Origin: Rhynchopus sp. YZ270_cl-10
Lineage: Eukaryota > Euglenozoa > Diplonemea > Diplonemida > Diplonemidae
Reading direction: 5' to 3'
Length of the DNA stretch: 64,000 nucleotides
NCBI GenBank assembly: GCA_964035575.1
Contig: OZ037834.1
Coordinates: 124,001-188,000 of the forward strand
Shown here: piece after piece, positions 9,987-20,404 of the stretch
Layout of the letters: each line of letters begins with the position of its first letter
Position numbering within the stretch: position 1 is the stretch's first letter
The notes under the pieces: generated by a model
Databases searched by the model: none
What the model saw: only the letters and a program-made list of their open reading frames with translations
Told to the model about the DNA's origin: nothing
Position numbers and translations under genes: made by a program

Positions 9987-10432
9987 ATGTCCAATGATGT
10001 TCTCGTACCTGGAGAGTGGACCGAGTGCGAGGTATGTTTTTAACCCCCGGTTTTCACCACCCCCGCTCCCCCTTTTCGACATTGTCCCGCTCTGGATGTA
10101 CGTCTCGCCTCCGGATGTAAATTGAAGCTATTTTTTCCCGCCCAAATTAGCGACTCAGGATTTGTGCACCTCTATCTATCTCTTGTTGGGTGTCCACCCC
10201 GGTACAGCCGGTCATGTACCAAGGTACACTGTTCACGAGAGGGTTTTGTATTTCAAGTCAACTTTTTCTTTTTGTTCTAAATGTCACTTTTGTCCTCAAT
10301 TTCTCTTAACAGGTACCCGAACCGACGACCCTTCATTGTGACAGCGAAGCAGTGCCGACGGACGAGCTGGTGCAAATATTTCAAAATCAGGTGGCGACCG
10401 AGACCACCCTAATGAAAAAGTCGGGTTTATAA
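9987..10432 (+). CDS. Possible two-exon small coding region in element I
   Basis: A candidate ends with exons ..10031 and 10313-10432. The donor is GAG|GTATGTTT; the acceptor is TTTCTCTTAACAG after a long T-rich tract. From the ATG at 9987 it would give 54 residues, beginning MSNDVLVPGEWTECE and ending LMKKSGL. The frame is open upstream to about 9405, so the ATG may be internal and these may be only the last exons of a longer gene. No domain is recognised. The intron (10032-10312) carries a copy of repeat X just before the acceptor. Splice-site quality is good; coding status is uncertain. Confidence 0.35.
10137..10270 (+). repeat. Dispersed repeat X, copy 2 (in an intron)
   Basis: Starts CGCCCAAATTAGC, as the copy at 56382 does, then GGTGTCCACCCCGGTACAGC, then GGTACACTGTTCACGAGAGG and a TTCAAGTCAAC end. 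It lies about 40 nt before a strong acceptor at 10312. Confidence 0.8.
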
Positions 10433-10484
10433 ACCAACTTTTCCATTAACCCACCCCATAGACCACCCTAATTATTATGAAACT

Positions 10485-11430
10485 CTTAGTCAGTCACTGC
10501 TATAGCCATTAACCCAGGGAGCATAGCTAGTGCAAGAAATTCGACTTTGGAAACCTTCTGGAAAGTCTGTCCTCTGCTTGCGGAGGACTAGGCACAATAA
10601 AATATTGCGTTCCCCCAGAAACCAGTTTTTGTCACAGTAATTTTTGCCCAGGGCATGCTCTTGAAGCATGGCGGCTTGGTGTGAGAAGGGGCAGTGTGTT
10701 GTTTTGTTCTAGATTTCAACGGTTGTTAGAACGAGTCAAGTGGATGCTTATCTAAACACTGACTTTAGTACAGACCCGAGAGATCACACATGACTTTGAG
10801 GAAAGAACAAAGCAATGCATCTGTACCCGCACGCCAGGTTGTAGTTACTTCAGAATTTTCTTAAGTTTGCGCGAAAGAGAGCGGGGGCAACTCCTTTGTA
10901 TCATAAGTCCGCTGTGCAGAACAAAGCTAGGAACCTTAAAACACTACCTGCGTGGTGGCTGAATTCACATCCCTTAGAATTACCAGAATTCAGCCTTTGT
11001 TGAAGTAACGTACATACTTGTATGTGCGTGTCACGCTTCTCCATCCTTAAATGGGTGCACTGCTTCACTGCAGCGGGTAAGCCTCTCTCGACTAGTGCAA
11101 ACTTAAGAATTTTCTGCTGTAACTTACCAAAATCGATTTTCTTTCACCCCAAACACCCGCAACACCCCACCTGCTACTTCGGTAGCCTGTGTTGTTGGGA
11201 GTTGGTTCTCATGTTGATCCCCAGTGTTTTGCACTGCTTCTTCTGAGCCCAACGCTGTTTGGCCTGTCGACGTAATAAATACGAAGACAGGGCGGCGGTG
11301 CCAACAATTTTCCGATGATGTAACGTTTATCTGATTGATTTATCGTTTGATATACCTTGTGTGCTACTTCATGCACACCCAAGAAAGGTTATTGAACGGT
11401 ACTTTCAAGTGATACTTCGTTATGTCATTG
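10485..11430 (+). repeat. Shared element core, copy A
   Basis: Begins CTTAGTCAGTCACTGCTATA and ends in a GTGATACTTCGTTATGTCAT block abutting the GGTACCTG array. It is nearly identical to 14654-15612 over most of its length and clearly related to the reverse complement of 48255-49080. No convincing long reading frame was found, so it may be non-coding or an eroded gene. Confidence 0.8.
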
Positions 11431-12430
11431 GGGGTACCTGGGTACCTGGGTACCTGGGTACCTGGGTACCTGGGTACCTGGGTACCTGGGTACCTGGGTA
11501 CCTGGGTACCTGGGTACCTGGGTACCTGGGTACCTGGGTACCTGGGTACCTGGGTACCTGGGTACCTGGGTACCTGGGTACCTGGGTACCTGGGTACCTG
11601 GGTACCTGGGTACCTGGGTACCTGGGTACCTGGGTACCTGGGTACCTGGGTACCTGGGTACCTGGGTACCTGGGTACCTGGGTACCTGGGTACCTGGGTA
11701 CCTGGGTACCTGGGTACCTGGGTACCTGGGTACCTGGGTACCTGGGTACCTGGGTACCTGGGTACCTGGGTACCTGGGTACCTGGGTACCTGGGTACCTG
11801 GGTACCTGGGTACCTGGGTACCTGGGTACCTGGGTACCTGGGTACCTGGGTACCTGGGTACCTGGGTACCTGGGTACCTGGGTACCTGGGTACCTGGGTA
11901 CCTGGGTACCTGGGTACCTGGGTACCTGGGTACCTGGGTACCTGGGTACCTGGGTACCTGGGTACCTGGGTACCTGGGTACCTGGGTACCTGGGTACCTG
12001 GGTACCTGGGTACCTGGGTACCTGGGTACCTGGGTACCTGGGTACCTGGGTACCTGGGTACCTGGGTACCTGGGTACCTGGGTACCTGGGTACCTGGGTA
12101 CCTGGGTACCTGGGTACCTGGGTACCTGGGTACCTGGGTACCTGGGTACCTGGGTACCTGGGTACCTGGGTACCTGGGTACCTGGGTACCTGGGTACCTG
12201 GGTACCTGGGTACCTGGGTACCTGGGTACCTGGGTACCTGGGTACCTGGGTACCTGGGTACCTGGGTACCTGGGTACCTGGGTACCTGGGTACCTGGGTA
12301 CCTGGGTACCTGGGTACCTGGGTACCTGGGTACCTGGGTACCTGGGTACCTGGGTACCTGGGTACCTGGGTACCTGGGTACCTGGGTACCTGGGTACCTG
12401 GGTACCTGGGCACCTGGGTACCTGGTGCCT
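11431..12430 (+). repeat. Perfect 8-bp array (GGTACCTG)n
   Basis: About 125 head-to-tail copies of GGTACCTG over 1 kb, perfect until the last few units. The unit contains the palindrome GGTACC. The array sits between the core and the right end of element I. It is open in several frames on both strands only because 8 and 3 are coprime and the unit lacks stop codons; it is not a gene. Confidence 0.95.
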
Positions 12431-12542
12431 GTATTTTGACAGGTGGTACCTGTCAAAATGACAGGTACCACCTGTCAAAAATTTTCACCTGTCATTTTAC
12501 TAGTAAAATCACCTGTCATGGTCATAACTAGTCCGTCGTGTA
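12428..12542. repeat. Right inverted end of element I
   Basis: Cluster of TGACAGGTG/CACCTGTCA motifs around a GGTGGTACCTGTCA palindrome, finishing in ACTAGTCCGTCGTGTA, the inverse of the left end. Confidence 0.7.
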
Positions 12543-12792
12543 GGTTCCTTAAGGTTTCCCTTACCACACCCATTTCCTTAAGGATTTCCCGGATTTTCCT
12601 TCTAATGACCAAGATGTTTCACCTTGACGCAACTTCAAGAAAGTTTTCGATTTTTTTTTCTTTGGAACGAGGGTTCATAATATCATTCAAATAACGCCGA
12701 TTTCGTCTCGCGAAAATTTTTTGACTGTCACTAGTATTTTGTGTGGAACTCGGCCCGTTTTGCTAAGCAATTTGCCTTGTATTAGTACCTAA
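12543..12792. other. Spacer between element I and the J element
   Basis: AT-rich sequence with a TTCCTTAAGG-type repeated word. No gene or clear repeat copy was recognised. Confidence 0.4.
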
Positions 12793-12985
12793 AGCCATGG
12801 TCTGGTTTTTATGTAACTTTAACTCCACTAAAGTTTTCGATTTTTTTTTTATTTTATTGGGCGGAGTCCGGAAATGCATACAAGCTAATTTTTTTGGGCG
12901 TTTGTTGACACTTTATTTCTTGAGTCACCGATAAGAAAACGAGAAAAAACTGACACGGCCATTTCAGAAAAAATATTTTTTTTAT
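12793..12985. mobile_element. J-family element copy 2, left part
   Basis: Similar to the left half of the J copy at 8270-8400 (shared GGTCTGGTTTTTA and CCGGAAATGCATACAAGC). The matching right half resumes at 16093, after element II, so this copy appears split by the insertion of element II. Confidence 0.5.
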
Positions 12986-13278
12986 GGGCAAATTGCGATA
13001 ACACGTATACTTTTTGTTTCGATTTGCGATAACACGTACACAAAAAGTATACGTGTTATCGCGAAAAAGTGTACGTGTTATCGCGAAAAGTGGTCAAAAA
13101 AGTATACGTGTTATCGCGAACAAAAATGTACGTGTTTTCTTCTTCTAAGGTGCTCGCTCTCCATACCTGGACCCTCGAATTTTTTTTTTTTGGCCCAAAA
13201 AGGGCTAATTTCGACGATTTGAGGCCATTAAAAGCAAAATTTGGCACTTTTGAGCATCTGTGGGGGTCTAAAACGAGG

Positions 13279-14642
13279 TACACGCACACGTACACGTACA
13301 CGTACACGTACACGTACACGTACACGTACACGTACACGTACACGTACACGTACACGTACACGTACACGTACACGTACACGTACACGTACACGTACACGTA
13401 CACGTACACGTACACGTACACGTACACGTACACGTACACGTACACGTACACGTACACGTACACGTACACGTACACGTACACGTACACGTACACGTACACG
13501 TACACGTACACGTACACGTACACGTACACGTACACGTACACGTACACGTACACGTACACGTACACGTACACGTACACGTACACGTACACGTACACGTACA
13601 CGTACACGTACACGTACACGTACACGTACACGTACACGTACACGTACACGTACACGTACACGTACACGTACACGTACACGTACACGTACACGTACACGTA
13701 CACGTACACGTACACGTACACGTACACGTACACGTACACGTACACGTACACGTACACGTACACGTACACGTACACGTACACGTACACGTACACGTACACG
13801 TACACGTACACGTACACGTACACGTACACGTACACGTACACGTACACGTACACGTACACGTACACGTACACGTACACGTACACGTACACGTACACGTACA
13901 CGTACACGTACACGTACACGTACACGTACACGTACACGTACACGTACACGTACACGTACACGTACACGTACACGTACACGTACACGTACACGTACACGTA
14001 CACGTACACGTACACGTACACGTACACGTACACGTACACGTACACGTACACGTACACGTACACGTACACGTACACGTACACGTACACGTACACGTACACG
14101 TACACGTACACGTACACGTACACGTACACGTACACGTACACGTACACGTACACGTACACGTACACGTACACGTACACGTACACGTACACGTACACGTACA
14201 CGTACACGTACACGTACACGTACACGTACACGTACACGTACACGTACACGTACACGTACACGTACACGTACACGTACACGTACACGTACACGTACACGTA
14301 CACGTACACGTACACGTACACGTACACGTACACGTACACGTACACGTACACGTACACGTACACGTACACGTACACGTACACGTACACGTACACGTACACG
14401 TACACGTACACGTACACGTACACGTACACGTACACGTACACGTACACGTACACGTACACGTACACGTACACGTACACGTACACGTACACGTACACGTACA
14501 CGTACACGTACACGTACACGTACACGTACACGTACACGTACACGTACACGTACACGTACACGTACACGTACACGTACACGTACACGTACACGTACACGTA
14601 CACGTACACGTACACGTACACGTACACGTACACGTACACGTA
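13279..14642 (+). repeat. Perfect 6-bp array (CGTACA)n
   Basis: About 227 copies of CGTACA, without an interruption I can see. Hexamer periodicity keeps frames open on both strands (poly Tyr-Val, Thr-Tyr, Thr-Arg), which is an artefact. The unit has a GTAC centre like the other arrays here. Confidence 0.95.
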
Positions 14643-14653
14643 GGGTGGGAACA

Positions 14654-15612
14654 CTTAGTCAGTCACTGCTATAGCCATTAACCCAGGGAGCATAGCTAGT
14701 GCAAGAAATTCGACTTTGGAAACCTTCTGGAAAGTCTGTCCTCTGCTTGCGGAGGACTGGGCACAATAAAATATTGCGTTCCCCCAGAAAACCAGTTTTT
14801 GTCACAGTAATTTTTGCCCAGGGCATGCTCTTGAAGCATGGCGGCTTGGTGTGAGAAGGGGCAGTGTATTGTTTTGTTCTAGATTTCGACGGTTGTTAGA
14901 ACGAGTCAAGTGGATGCTTATCTAAACACTGACTTTAGTACAGACCCGAGAGATCACACATGACTTTGAGGAAAGAACAAAGCAATGCATCTGTACCCGC
15001 ACGCCAGGTTGTAGTTACTTCAGAATTTTCTTAAGTTTGCATGAACGAGGAGGGGGCGAATCATTCTTCGGGAACGTGCAGTATACCATGGAATGAGGGT
15101 TCTCAAAAAAACCACGTGGGGGCTGAATTCATATCCCTTAGAATTGCGAATTCAGCCTTTGCAGAAGGTACGTCTTACTTGTACTTGTACTTGTATGCCG
15201 TGTCACCCTTCTCAACCTCACCGGTTCACAACGTTCGAATAATAGTAGACAGTGGTAACCCTTCTCGATTGTGCAAACTTAAGAATTTTCTGCTGTAACT
15301 TACCAAAATCGATTTTCTTTCACCCCAAACACCCTCAACACCCCACCTGCTACTTCGGTAGCCTGTGTTGTTGGGAGTTGGTTCTCATGTTGATCCCCAG
15401 TGTCTTGCACTGCTTCTTCTGAGCCCAACGCTGTTTGGCCTGTCGACGTACTAAATACGAAGACAGGGGGGCGGTGCCAACAATTTTCCAATGATGTAAC
15501 GTTTATCTATTATAAGATTGATTTATCGTTTGATATACCTTGTGTCCTACTTCACCTGCACACCTAAGGTTATTGAACGGTACTTTCAAGTGATACTTCG
15601 TTATGTCATTGG
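14654..15612 (+). repeat. Shared element core, copy B
   Basis: Near-identical to 10485-11430 apart from a divergent middle of about 200 bp (15045-15260). It is bordered on the left by the CGTACA array and on the right by GGTACCTG units, as expected if the core and the 8-mer array travel together. Confidence 0.8.
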
Positions 15613-15790
15613 GTACCTGGGTACCTGGGTACCTGGGTACCTGGGTACCTGGGTACCTGGGTACCTGGGTACCTGGGTACCTGGGTACCTGGGTACCTGG
15701 GTACCTGGGTACCTGGGTACCTGGGTACCTGGGTACCTGGGTACCTGGGTACCTGGGTACCTGGGTACCTGGGTACCTGGGTACCTGGGT
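15613..15790 (+). repeat. 8-bp array (GGTACCTG)n in element II
   Basis: About 22 copies of the same unit as at 11431-12430, following core copy B. Confidence 0.95.
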
Positions 15791-15977
15791 ACTGGGTACT
15801 GGGTACTGGGTACTGGGTACTGGGTACTGGGTACTGGGTACTGGGTACTGGGTACTGGGTACTGGGTACTGGGTACTGGGTACTGGGTACTGGGTACTGG
15901 GTACTGGGTACTGGGTACTGGGTACTGGGTACTGGGTACTGGGTACTGGGTACTGGGTACTGGGTACTGGGTACTGG
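15790..15977 (+). repeat. 7-bp array (GGTACTG)n
   Basis: The 8-bp unit loses one C and continues as about 27 copies of GGTACTG up to the right end of element II. The change is abrupt, with no mixing of unit types. Confidence 0.95.
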
Positions 15978-16092
15978 AAAACACGTACGTTTTTGTTCGC
16001 GATAACACGTACACTTTTTCGCGATAACACGTATACTTTTTGTGTACGTGTTATCGCAAATCGAAAAAAAAAGTATACGTGTTATCGCAATT

Positions 16093-16246
16093 TACCCTTT
16101 TTTAATTTTTTTGAGATTTTTATTTCTTTTGAAAGCGCGGTTTCGAAACGTTCAATTCCGGTGTCGGACGATAAAAAATATGCATCTCACATTTCTGAGT
16201 GAAAAATATGAAAAAGTATACGGCTAGCGAGATTTTGGATGATATA
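16093..16246. mobile_element. J-family element copy 2, right part
   Basis: GTTCAATTCCGGTGTCGGAC matches the J copy at 8511-8529, and the end AGATTTTGGATGATATAT is the inverse of the J left end at 8246. It is separated from its left part by element II. Confidence 0.55.
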
Positions 16247-16252
16247 TATCTC

Positions 16253-16317
16253 TGGTGTGGCTGAAAGGGGGGTGCTACGCACTTCTGCGCACTTTTTGCA
16301 CCCATTCAGCCACACCA
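16253..16317. mobile_element. Short inverted-repeat element T, copy 1
   Basis: A 65-bp element with 13-bp ends TGGTGTGGCTGAA and TTCAGCCACACCA and a GCAC-rich middle. Related copies are at 51961-52065 and 61072-61145. It resembles a very short MITE; no clear target duplication. Confidence 0.65.
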
Positions 16318-17512
16318 ATAATGTGTTTAAAAAAGTGGCTTTTTTTGGCATTTCGCCGCAATTATGAAAAAACTGATGATTAGCGAACACCCGGTTACAT
16401 CTGGTAATAAAGAAAAAAATAAAGAAAAACGTTGGAGACCCGTTCAAAAAAACCCCCCCGCCCCACCCACTCTCAATCCGTAATGATTGCCTGACATGGG
16501 GTCCTTGGGCACCAAAAGCAAGCCAACAGTGAAACCACACGTCAAGTCAGTTATTCTTCGTCGTTGTGTAGCGCAAAACCAGTACTGTTCCACAACTACA
16601 GCTACTGTAGTGAAGAGGTGGGGAAGGAAGGTTGTGTGCGTGGAAGAAGAAAAAGAAGGGGGGAAAAAACGATACTGCGTGGGGTGCAGGAAGCATGTGG
16701 TCAAGACACCTGTCGTATGCAGCTTGCATGACTTTCAAACAACCACACACATCAATAAAGCGAGGAGAAAAGTTGCGAGATGAACGTGCACACCAAAAAA
16801 ATAATAAAAATGGACTTTATCCATACAATCAAACACGTTAATTTCATGTACCTTTGTTCCAATCAAAGACTATAAAGACACATAAAAGGACATTCAAACG
16901 ATAAAAATAAAAAGAGAAAAACGTTGCAGAAGATCACTAAGGCTCTCGTACTCAGTCACCATCAAGAAAGAAGGATGAAAAAAAATTTGAAGGAATAAAT
17001 GCAGGCACCTCCGACTGACCTACGTACGATGCCAGACCCGGATGAAAGCAGAAGAAGAATAGTCGAACAGCACATTCGTAACGTTGTTCCGTCTCTTCTG
17101 TCAATAAAAGAAGATAACCCCCAGTAACCCCAGACTGCTCACTCCCGACGTTAAGACTGGAAAACATTATCCTTGCTTCAGGGAGGAGCCGAATCTATAG
17201 CAACACACTACAGGATTCAGGCCCGGGGTCAACTAAACAGAGCTATAGAGAAAGAAAAGGCTTTTGTAAGATGGAACGACCACGTGTTAAGACAACCGCA
17301 ACACATGAAGAGAAAGAAAAAATGAAAGATAATGGCAAATATTCACAGTACCTGCCATACACACTCTTTACACACTAAATACACAGCTGCGCTCAGTAGG
17401 CTGCAGCAACACACCTTCACACACTGCCTGTTGCGGGTCTACATCTTCATATGAACACTAAAGAGTGTCATAACCCCCAGTCAAGTGTAACAATAATAAT
17501 AAGACCACCTCG
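16318..17512. other. Intergenic stretch downstream of the amidases
   Basis: Mostly A-rich with short open frames. One plus-strand frame from the ATG at 16496 (95 codons) has several Cys residues, including CVGCRKHV, but no acceptor signal and no recognisable family; I do not call it a gene. Repeat V copy 2 lies at 17001-17050. Confidence 0.4.
17001..17050 (+). repeat. Dispersed repeat V, copy 2
   Basis: Matches 180-230 with a few differences, starting GCAGGCACCTCCGACTGACC. Confidence 0.7.
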
Positions 17513-19333
17513 CTACGCAAAAACGTTGCTGTTGAGGGCAGGCTCCACACGCTGCAGAGACGTCTCCGCCTGAATCAGATCCACAGCAACCTTCACCTTG
17601 TGCAGGAACTCAATGTCGAACTCCTGTGCAAACCTGTCGTCGTACAGTTGGTGGTGCTCCGTCATGCTCTTCCCGAAGAAGGTGATCCCAATCGTGCGTC
17701 CTTCAGCGTCCTTCCCAACAGGCACCTGCAGCTTCGGCACAGGGAAGTGTTTGAACATAAGAAGAATAGGGAGGTTGTGGTGAAGGATGTTGGCAGAGTA
17801 CTCCAGTTTGTAGGTGCCGTCCTCCTGCAGAATCTCTGCAGGTGCCTTCGACTCAGCCAACTCGTCCAGTTTGCATGAAGGCGAAAACTGTGTTGGCACA
17901 CAGATCAGGTCCACATCGTTGTCGTCAAAGTATCTGTTCCAGTGCTTCATTGCCTCGAACGCTTGGTAGTCTAGCGCACGGAACTGTGACTCGTCAGTCG
18001 CCTTGCTGGTCATCATAAAGCTCCCAGGGTTGTGGCTTGCACCGCAGGGTCTGCAGTCTCCTACGATCTGCGCCACGCTCGCTTCCTTGGACAGGAACTT
18101 CTCGTTCCATGTGGCGATGTTGCCCAAAAAGGTGTGACACTGAACGAAGAACGGCTCAAAATGCTTGCCATTGATGTCATAGCCAAAGTGCATGTGGTAC
18201 AACGCGTTCACTTCCCCAAGCTTGTCGGACGACACCTTGTGCCACTCCTTCCCAGACACAACCTTGACAGATGAAGACGTCTCCAGCACCTTCTGCACAG
18301 AGTCCAGTGCATCCCTGATGCACTCAGCTGCACGCATGCTGCGAACACCAAATACATTTGGTGCGTCCTTTGGCATGGTATAGTTCACAAAGTACTCCTT
18401 CGGGAAGGCAACCTTCACCACACTGCCAGCAACCTTCTGCTTCGCCTGCTCGTGCAAGTCTGCATGTCCGTTCAGAGCAATGTCCGCAAGGATGATGTCG
18501 TCAAACGTGCGTGCATGTAGGCCAATCTGATCACAGAAGGACGTCATACCAGGGTTGCCCTCATTTGGGTAGTGGTTGCGCACAGGGTCGTACCCAAAGA
18601 TCCCGTTCATGCTTGCAGGGTGCCTGGTCGAGCCTCCGGTGTCTTCGCTCACAGACAGAGGAACAATCCTTGCAGCCACAGCGGCACCACTTCCTCCACT
18701 GCTCCCACCTGGAGAAAAGCTCAGGTCGTGTGGATTCCTCGTCTGCCCGTTTGTGTGGTTGGTGGTCACAAACGACGCAGCAAACTCAGGTACATTTGTC
18801 AACCCCATGATCACAGCGTTCCTTGACTTCAGCAATGCAATCATATCTGCGTCTTTGCAGGCAGGTGACCCGCCAAGAATCCCCGTTCCTGCAGAAGTCT
18901 TGAAGTCAGCCGACGCAGCCGTTCCCTTCATGGAAACAGGAAGGCCGTACAACGGTGCCACAGACTCAACCCCAGACTGCTTCACCTTCTCGTCAATTGC
19001 CACAGCCTGCCGCAGGATCACGTCCACCTCTGAGTACACAGTCACAAAGTGGGTGTTGAGACACTTGTAGTGCAGGAGTCTGTCCACCAGAAGACGCACA
19101 TAGGCCTCACACGTGACCCTCCCTGCCTTGAACTCAGCAATGTACTCGGCAACGTTCCACCGCACCATCACCTTCTGCTCTGCAGTCAGCTCCTGCTCCG
19201 TTGGCTTTGGGATGTGGTCTCTGAACCACTGTGCAACTGCGGCCCACTTCGCTGGGCCTTCTTCCTGGCCATCCAACAGCTCTTTTGGAGGGAAGTCGGC
19301 GTGGAACGGAACATCTTTGGATGAGTACGCCAT
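17513..19333 (-). CDS. Amidase-signature hydrolase, paralogue 1
   Basis: 606 residues, no intron. The amidase-signature core is complete: Lys136 in LPVSMKGT, Ser211 in GGSSGGSG and the nucleophile Ser235 in EDTGGSTRHPA give the Ser-cisSer-Lys triad with the usual 24-residue spacing between the serines. The length and the N-terminal helical region resemble fungal acetamidases and fatty-acid amide hydrolase-like enzymes; the substrate amide is unknown. No signal peptide or membrane anchor is evident, so it is probably cytosolic. It is one of two tandem copies (other at 20405-22225); residues 1-262 differ at one position, whereas residues 370-456 and 515-529 hold most of the changes. The start is fixed by a conserved pyrimidine tract ending CATCCTCATGCAG 17 nt before the ATG in both copies. 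GC-rich, strongly biased codons suggest good expression. Confidence 0.93.
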   Translation of the reverse strand: MAYSSKDVPFHADFPPKELLDGQEEGPAKWAAVAQWFRDHIPKPTEQELTAEQKVMVRWNVAEYIAEFKAGRVTCEAYVRLLVDRLLHYKCLNTHFVTVYSEVDVILRQAVAIDEKVKQSGVESVAPLYGLPVSMKGTAASADFKTSAGTGILGGSPACKDADMIALLKSRNAVIMGLTNVPEFAASFVTTNHTNGQTRNPHDLSFSPGGSSGGSGAAVAARIVPLSVSEDTGGSTRHPASMNGIFGYDPVRNHYPNEGNPGMTSFCDQIGLHARTFDDIILADIALNGHADLHEQAKQKVAGSVVKVAFPKEYFVNYTMPKDAPNVFGVRSMRAAECIRDALDSVQKVLETSSSVKVVSGKEWHKVSSDKLGEVNALYHMHFGYDINGKHFEPFFVQCHTFLGNIATWNEKFLSKEASVAQIVGDCRPCGASHNPGSFMMTSKATDESQFRALDYQAFEAMKHWNRYFDDNDVDLICVPTQFSPSCKLDELAESKAPAEILQEDGTYKLEYSANILHHNLPILLMFKHFPVPKLQVPVGKDAEGRTIGITFFGKSMTEHHQLYDDRFAQEFDIEFLHKVKVAVDLIQAETSLQRVEPALNSNVFA

Positions 19334-20404
19334 GGCTGGTGTGATGTCTCCTGCATGAGGATGGGAATTGCGTGGGGAGGTAGGGAGGGTGCGTGGGGGG
19401 CAATAAAGCAAAGACAATCCTCCGTTTTGTATTGCGTCAAACAAATGACAATTTCACTGTGAACAACTACAATTCTTCGCAGAGAGACACTGCATCCCAT
19501 AGAGTGTGACAGAGATGACACATCAGGAACTCTGGCAGGACACTTTTTCATTTATAATAAAAAATCGGATGTGGATAAAAGAAAAACTGAACAATCAATA
19601 AGAAGAAGACGAAGTGTTATGGCTGCGCACTGTATGCTGCATCCAAACACTTTCACACAAAAAAAAAACATACAAAAAGACTCTTGGATTCCACATGGAA
19701 TGAAAACAAAAACAGACGGAAAGAAAAGGGTACCAGACGTTCGGACCCACAGCCGTATTCAGAACACTTTACATTGTGCAATACTGGGTCTTTCAAGAGA
19801 AAACCTGCAGGGCGAATATGCCTGCTGACAAAGTACTCTACTTTCCGTAGAAGGAAATCATTGATCTCTACACACATTGACACCATGTGTCCACATATAG
19901 ATATGGCACATCTTGAGATGACCCAATCACTGACCGTAAAGTACATCCACACCACCTGACACCTAATACCCCACCTTATCGGATATGTTGTCAGCAACAT
20001 GGCACAACAACTCCGTGTGCAGGGGGATTGCATGCACCTAAGGGGTGTCACGTACAATGCTCTCTTCTGTGGGCTGAGACGCTGTGTCCTCCTACTGTTC
20101 CTACGACAGTGAGAGACAGCACCTGAGAGAGAGGGCTTGTGGGGTATGCAGCTCATGTCTGGGGGTGTGGTCGTGAGCCTCCTCCGCGGTATGTGTTGAG
20201 CAGACTGTGGTCATTTCACATTCTGGTGGAATAACGTTGACATTGAAGGTGTGGCTTAACAATATCCTGCAATGTGTTCGTGGATAATGAGGTGAATTCT
20301 GTTTATGGCAGTCCGCAGTTTTCGTGCATGATGTGAAGGCTGTGCCAGGGTAACAAAAATAAAAGAGAAAAGAAATTTTAAAAAAAAAGGGTAAGATGAG
20401 ACCC
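19334..20404. other. Spacer between the two amidase genes
   Basis: Contains the 5' leader of paralogue 1 (pyrimidine tract plus GCAG at about 19350) and sequence downstream of paralogue 2. Short frames exist on both strands, but none has a leader signal or recognisable domain. No repeat copy was recognised. Confidence 0.5.

Larger units (their letters stand above)
8589..12542. mobile_element. Element I: inverted-repeat element with iterated TGACAGGTG ends
   Basis: Ends start with TACACGACGGACTAGTTATG at 8589 and its inverse finishing at 12542. Each end (8589-8720 and 12428-12542) is a cluster of the short motif TGACAGGTG in both orientations, with interspersed ACTAGT. Inside, from left to right: a subterminal block (8746-8875) shared with element II, a stretch with coding-like exons, the shared core (10485-11430) and a GGTACCTG array. 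No target duplication could be recognised. Class unknown; foldback-like or Mutator-like by architecture. Confidence 0.65.
12986..16092. mobile_element. Element II: inverted-repeat element with iterated ACGTGTTATCGC ends
   Basis: Ends 12986-13145 and 15978-16092 are inverted copies made of the 12-bp motif ACGTGTTATCGC in alternating orientation, spaced by GTATAC or GTACAC and short A/T runs. Inside: the subterminal block shared with element I, a 1.36-kb CGTACA array, the shared core copy B and GGTACCTG/GGTACTG arrays. Same plan as element I but with different terminal motifs, and the coding-like middle replaced by a microsatellite. Confidence 0.65.

Noticed and set aside
11361-12531. Long open frames on both strands encoding repeats of Gly-Tyr-Leu-Gly-Thr-Trp-Val-Pro or Pro-Gly-Thr-Gln-Val-Pro-Arg-Tyr
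   Set aside because: They are produced by the perfect 8-bp array, which lacks stop codons in several frames on both strands at once.
13056-14674. Frames of about 500 residues of poly Tyr-Val, Thr-Tyr or Thr-Arg
   Set aside because: Artefact of the (CGTACA)n hexamer; no flanking coding sequence or leader signal.
16487-16783. Cys-containing open frame of about 95 codons downstream of the amidases
   Set aside because: No acceptor-like leader, skewed composition and no recognised domain; it overlaps open frames on the other strand.
19653-20156. Minus-strand frame of 167 codons between the amidases
   Set aside because: Composition is not protein-like, it has no leader signal, and it spans the downstream region of paralogue 2.
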